The notes under the pieces were generated by a model. That model was not told where the DNA came from. It made no database searches and saw only the letters and a program-made list of their open reading frames with translations. A DNA stretch of 64,000 bases, from NCBI RefSeq assembly GCF_964355755.1, contig NC_092678.1, positions 3,420,922 through 3,484,921 on the forward strand. Direction: 5' to 3'. Below, one piece after another: positions 59,659 through 64,000 of the stretch (positions within the stretch are counted from its first letter, which is position 1; each line of letters begins with the position of its first letter). Origin of the DNA: Antedon mediterranea (Eukaryota > Echinodermata > Crinoidea > Comatulida > Antedonidae). Made by a program: the position numbers and the translations under genes.

Positions 59659-62600
59659 ATGTTTGAAAAAATGAAACGCATCTTGGGTAAAGCATTAAAC
59701 GATAACATCGGACCGCCGATTCCGCCACGGCCGGACATCCCAACGGTTTCGATACCTATATCTCCCGAAAGAAAGCACAATAAGGAAACACGGAATTCAC
59801 ACGATAAAAATCCAGATCGTAATGGTTTACAAAACCTTTGGTGGTCAGAAGATTTAAAAACCATCAATTGTTATTATGACATAGTCGAATATAGTGAGGT
59901 AAATATTGCATGCTTCTTATTTATATTAATAATAATACTGTAGTTAATAGATTAGAGTACAGGTTAGACAGTATGACCTGGTCGCTCCTAGTCAGGTTTT
60001 ACCTGGCTAAATACTAAAAACTAAAATATTATTAAATGTTTATTATAATCAATATTTTTATTGTTTCTTTTTGTTTTTGTTTTTTTTGTTATTGTTTTTT
60101 AATTGCAAAATTAATGATAATACTGTAGTATTTTTATTTTTAGTTGGTAAAGATGATGAACCCACACATTCATCAAACAGGTGCGTACCTCATACGAAGA
60201 AGCAACTCCAGTCCATACGCTCTTACAATTTCTGTTGTGTAAGTATAAACCTAGACCTATTACTCTTGCTATTAGGAATAACATGATGTACCACAAACCT
60301 AAATACAAACAACTTTCCCAATACCGGACTTTTTGAAAACTAGAAACTTTCCCAAAACCAGACTTTCTCGAAGTTCAAAAGGTCCCAATTTCCTCTTTAT
60401 CAATAAAAGCACATTCTAAACATACCAGATTATCCGGAAAACTAGGCATATTTGGTCTGCCCAAAGGTGTCTGGTATTGTGACAACTGTACATGTTTTAG
60501 ATTTGTGGTACGTAATGTTATTTCTAAAAGCAAGAGGTAATGTTGAGAATGTTTTGATTGTTTTACATACTAATAATAATTATATCCTTGATTTATAAAG
60601 CGCCTAATGTTGTGAAACCTCTAAGCACTCTAAATTATTATATTACCCTGATCATTTTTGGATCAAACATGTATGGAAATATACTTCCATAATGCAGCTA
60701 ATAATCACCGAAAATAGTGTTTTGACCTTACCGAATACCCATTTGCGAATTTGGGTAGAGAGAGGCAAATGTAAGTAATCCTAAGGATACAAGCAATGCA
60801 ACTAGTGTTGGTATCGACCCCATGATCTCACAATCAGTAGTCCAACGTCCACACACTACGCAGCCACCCTCATAATAATATGTATGGTCACTCCTCTGAG
60901 GCAGACATATACTCGCGCTTTAATTTCTCTATGTAATATTCGAAGATAAAGAGCTGATTTGATTAAATCATAGGTTCTAAAATAGAGTTTGCTTGCATTG
61001 AACCTTGAGGTTCATCAAGGTAAAAAAGTTCATAAATAACCAAAGCATCCTAAGCTTCAGGCCATTAACCTTAAATTAAAAGTTTCCTTTTCTGAACGTG
61101 TCTATGAAATTTTTAAAATCATTTAATTATCATTGATTGATATTAAGTTAGATTCCTAGAATTTCCCAAGAAATTAGTGGAGTCTGTACAGTAGTTTTTT
61201 GTTAACATTAACTAGTACGTTAATAAGGTTTATTGTTGTTTAGGAGATTTTCTTTAATTTTGACCATAGTCTAAAGCTCTGTCTACACTAGAAAAAAATG
61301 TGAGGTGATGATGTCATATCACTACCATATTTGTGTATATCACTACCATATTTGGGCACATCACACTTGTTTTATCAACATTTTGGAAAATAGTCTGAAA
61401 AACAATGAGCCCTTTCGTCTGGCGCAAACAAATCGGCACAGAAAACAAACACAAACAGTTTGTCACAAGGCGTTGTCTAGCGGATGATTGTCATTTAAGT
61501 AGAGGATATCCAACTTATAATGCATCAATTACCAATTCCATCAAAAAGTATCTTTTCTTCAAATTGAGTCGGTATTATTCCAGTAAAACCACCAAGGTCG
61601 AAATAATGTCCGTCATTAAGTGATCTTCTTCCTGTATTAGGTAACAAATAAGTGGGTGAATCTAATTATCAATACGATAATTGAAGCAATAATGTAAAAA
61701 ATTGTTTTTACAAAACTGTTTAATATCAATTTTAATTTATTCATTACAGAATAAAATCTAATTAAGTGCATCATTTTCAAACTTAATTTTTGGGCGGGGT
61801 CAAGTATTCATTATGGTGTAACGAAGCAGAAATCTGAAATAATGATACATAATGGGAGGGACACTGTCATAATTGATATGAATTTTACAGTTATTTTTGT
61901 TTAATTATTGTTTCAATGATTGTGAATAATTATTATTAAGGGATGGAGGCAATAAAGAAAACAGCTGAACCCCCCTTTTTGGGACATTAAGACACCTACC
62001 TCTATTGATGGGACACCATCCTCAGATATGTTATAACACTATGTCCAATCCCTATTCTTGTGACAACATTGATGTCATATCAGTTATTTTTATATAAATT
62101 AAAAAAGCATTCACAATAGCAATACAGAAGAACCCTATTAAGCCGATTTTCCACTAGGCAAATTTGTTCGCGCGAATCGAAGGCGTCAGCTAATACGCAT
62201 GCGTAGAGAAGGATCTGGAAGATGTAAACATGAATACACATGCGTGCAAGCTGGCGCTTTCGATTCGCGCGAACAAATTCGCCTAGTGGAAAATCGGCTT
62301 TAAGGAGACATCTTTGGGACCCAAAAAAGTGACCCCTTAATAAGCATGTCCCAAAGGAGAGATTCTACTTTATAGTTTCAGTTCATTCAGATTTACTCAT
62401 TTAGTTCTGTATACCGTACAAGAGTCATGTGACACTTTGAATTGTAACTGTTTTTGTTCGTTTTTTATTTATCGGTTTTTGTATATCTTAAATATCGCAA
62501 ACATAATTTCTATGTATATTTTATATTATTATATATTATATTATATTATTTTAATGACAATAAATGACAATAATTTTCCACTGATGAATGAATGAATGAA

Positions 62601-63271
62601 TTGCAGTAATAATAATAAATAAATTTTTTTTTTCTAGGCACACAAGATTGAATATATATCACTTCAAAGTGATGCCACAAAACGACAGGTACGAAGTCAC
62701 AAAGAATCTAAGGTTTCCAACAATACAAGAAGTTATTGACTATTTTATGGATCATGACATTCCCGGAAGCCAAATCACAGACCTGAAGCTGACAATGCCC
62801 ATAGATAAACCAAAAATTGTGCGAACTGCTCGTTCTGTTGAATTACAAATGAAACGACGTGTGCCGCGTATGCGAAGGGTGAGTGAGCCTGATCCGATAG
62901 CAGTTCAACAACCGTTGCCGATAGAGGCTCGCCCGCCATTACCTACCCCTCCTGTGGATGACCCAGTTTATCAAGAGGTCACTGATAATCATGATGTATC
63001 AAAATTTGTAATGGATATGTGTGCGATACAAGATCAACAACAAAGGCGACAAAAATGCAAATGCGGACTGTACTATGACGAATCTCTTCTGATTGACAAT
63101 TGGATGATGCATCGAAGCATGGCAAGCGAAAACCTGGGCAGACTCTTTTTTGTTAATGATTTATCGCAAAAGGCAATGTGGACACTACCGCAACAAGTTC
63201 AAAGTAAACTAAAAAGGGTCGACCCTTCTCGATATTTGATTTTTCAACGTTTGCAAAGAGAGTGTCAATAG
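59659..63271 (+). CDS. SH2-domain adapter protein with proline-rich and WW-like segments
   Basis: Three exons: 59659-59898, 60144-60238, 62638-63271, in phase, 322 residues. An in-frame stop at 59641 supports the ATG at 59659. A phase 0 acceptor at 59655 would add upstream sequence instead. Residues ~20-30 hold PPIPPRPDIP, an SH3-ligand-type motif. The SH2 domain spans about residues 68-165: GAYLIRRS carries the phosphotyrosine-binding arginine (R98), followed by SPYALTISV and IYHFKV strands, then FPTIQEVIDYF. Next comes a Pro-rich linker (RPPLPTPPVDDPVYQEV; the Tyr lies in an acidic context). Residues 267-296 (W ... NLGRLFFVND ... MW-T-L-P) follow the WW pattern, with 25 residues between the tryptophans instead of the usual 20-22. 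There is no catalytic domain, so it acts as a tyrosine-kinase signalling adapter. The ortholog is not assigned; SLP-76/BLNK-like is a possibility only. Confidence 0.82.
60310..60493. mobile_element. Inverted-repeat element, TTTCCCAATACC type, copy 2
   Basis: ACTTTCCCAATACCGGACTT at the left and CCCAAAGGTGTCTGGTATTG at the right match the MRPL42-intron element at 50755-50930. It lies in SH2 gene intron 2. Confidence 0.55.
60776..60892 (-). repeat. tRNA-derived SINE head (candidate)
   Basis: On the minus strand GGTGGCTGCGTAGTGTGTGG (A-box-like) is followed by GGGGTCGATACC (B-box-like). The arms do not pair as a tRNA. It lies in SH2 gene intron 2. Confidence 0.45.
61270..61372. mobile_element. 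Foldback element, family CTCTGTCTACACTATC, right end lost
   Basis: AAAGCTCTGTCTACACTAGA at the left, then the duplicated CACTACCATATTT core up to GGGCACATCACACTTG, after which the right inverted end is missing. It lies in SH2 gene intron 2. Confidence 0.6.
62138..62303. mobile_element. 158-bp foldback element flanked by TTAA
   Basis: TTAA (62138-62141), then GCCGATTTTCCACTAGGC, and at the other side GCCTAGTGGAAAATCGGCT followed by TTAA (62300-62303). Long internal arms include TTCGCGCGAATCGAA. A TTAA target duplication is characteristic of piggyBac-type transposition. It lies in SH2 gene intron 2. Confidence 0.75.
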
Positions 63272-63311
63272 CCTTTCTTGGTGACATTTTTTATACTATT
63301 GACAATGTACA

Positions 63312-63317
63312 AATAAA
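63312..63317 (+). terminator. Poly(A) signal of the SH2 adapter gene
   Basis: AATAAA 41 bp after the stop codon at 63269-63271. Confidence 0.55.
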
Positions 63318-63746
63318 TATTATTATAATACAATATTATACAGATATTGCCTGCTTAGAGGTTAAATATAAGATTTGACATCCCCGAGGGAATGATATTT
63401 TGTTGGAATACACATTTCCCGAAGCGCTAGCTGAGGGAAATATATATTCCCCGAGAACATAATATCATTCCCAAGTCATTCCAATTCCAATGTCATCGTA
63501 CTCGAGGATATATACGATTTACGATCCTCGCAGCAGTAGTCATGTGAATCACTTTCAATCAATCATGTTCATTGCAGTAATGATGACGTTCATGTATTTA
63601 CATAGGCTATGTAGTAATATCTAAATGTAGTAATATATAACAGTCTCAGCCAGGTCAGTATTGGAGAATTTGTGTTCAGTTGTTCAATTATAAGTCATCA
63701 TGTATCATATTGTATAGATTTGTGAAAATGAATATGGATATGATAT

Positions 63747-63914
63747 GTTAAGCTCCGTCTACACTATCAAACTTTATGTGATAACAAAATTGTGATATGC
63801 CCATATATGGAGATGAAGATGTCATATCACTACCATATATAAGTATATTACCACCATATTCGGGCACATCACACTTTTTTTGTCAAACTAGTTTGATAGT
63901 GTAGACAAAGCTTT
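63747..63914. mobile_element. Foldback element, family CTCTGTCTACACTATC, full length
   Basis: TTAAGCTCCGTCTACACTATC at the left and TTTGATAGTGTAGACAAAGC at the right flank a complete core with ATATGGAGATGAAGATGTCA and GGGCACATCACA. It lies downstream of the SH2 gene. Confidence 0.7.
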
Positions 63915-64000
63915 CAGGTATGGTAGTCTCATCAGAGTATTCAGTACACAACAGCAGCAGTTGTTTCAGCCTCAATGGCATAAATCCATAAGTTCATCTC

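Noticed and set aside
59349-59867. Minus-strand protein of 172 codons
   Set aside because: It overlaps the first SH2-adapter exon antisense, has no domain or splice partner, and its composition is that of a shadow frame.

Overview
The window is AT-rich nuclear DNA from an animal. It has intron-rich genes with GT-AG junctions, receptor and adapter families confined to metazoans, dense short inverted-repeat elements, and stretches of low-complexity CTAG/GGCC sequence. An invertebrate deuterostome, possibly an echinoderm, is my guess from overall texture and gene set; nothing here proves the taxon. All exon models below were built by eye from reading frame, splice consensus and phase, without transcript support.

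Layout. (1) 1-875, minus strand: the 5' end of a mitochondrial-looking Glu/Leu/Phe/Val (leucine-dehydrogenase-type) dehydrogenase, with a TCTCGCGAGA promoter motif upstream. (2) 1277-2263: a non-autonomous DNA transposon with GC-rich inverted ends. (3) 2724-22904, plus strand: a complete plexin receptor, 36 coding exons joining in phase into 1,814 residues. (4) 23.3-24.7 kb: a cluster of foldback elements, one inserted into another. (5) 24886-28811, plus strand: gene A, a seven-exon gene for a secreted, 12-cysteine, acidic protein with a Lys/Ala/Met-rich cationic C-terminus. (6) 28.8-32.5 kb: more foldback elements. (7) 32660-48464, plus strand: gene B, a relative of gene A with at least 22 exons. 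Nineteen consecutive internal exons are 15-36 nt long, all multiples of three and all phase 1-1. Many sit in tandemly duplicated intron-exon cassettes (840 bp x3, about 388 bp x3.5, about 210 bp x6). (8) 49467-51927, minus strand: mitochondrial ribosomal protein mL42 (MRPL42), six exons. (9) 52137-52175: a divergent first coding exon facing MRPL42. (10) 52.2-59.6 kb: low-complexity DNA, a 42-bp minisatellite and several inverted-repeat elements, with no convincing gene. (11) 59659-63271, plus strand: an SH2 adapter with a WW-like C-terminal motif. The end of the window holds one more foldback element.

The most interesting content is the gene A/gene B pair. They share a near-identical signal-peptide exon of 87 nt, a short second exon that shifts phase 0 to phase 1, a variable acidic middle, and a last exon encoding a cationic MAAKK-type tail. 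Gene B resembles in layout the secreted micro-exon genes (MEGs) known from schistosomes. Its cassettes show exon gain, divergence and loss at different ages. In the youngest array, three 840-bp copies look identical by eye except for two amino-acid-changing substitutions, both inside the 24-nt exon. What the proteins do is unknown; a secreted host-defence or other effector role is inference only.
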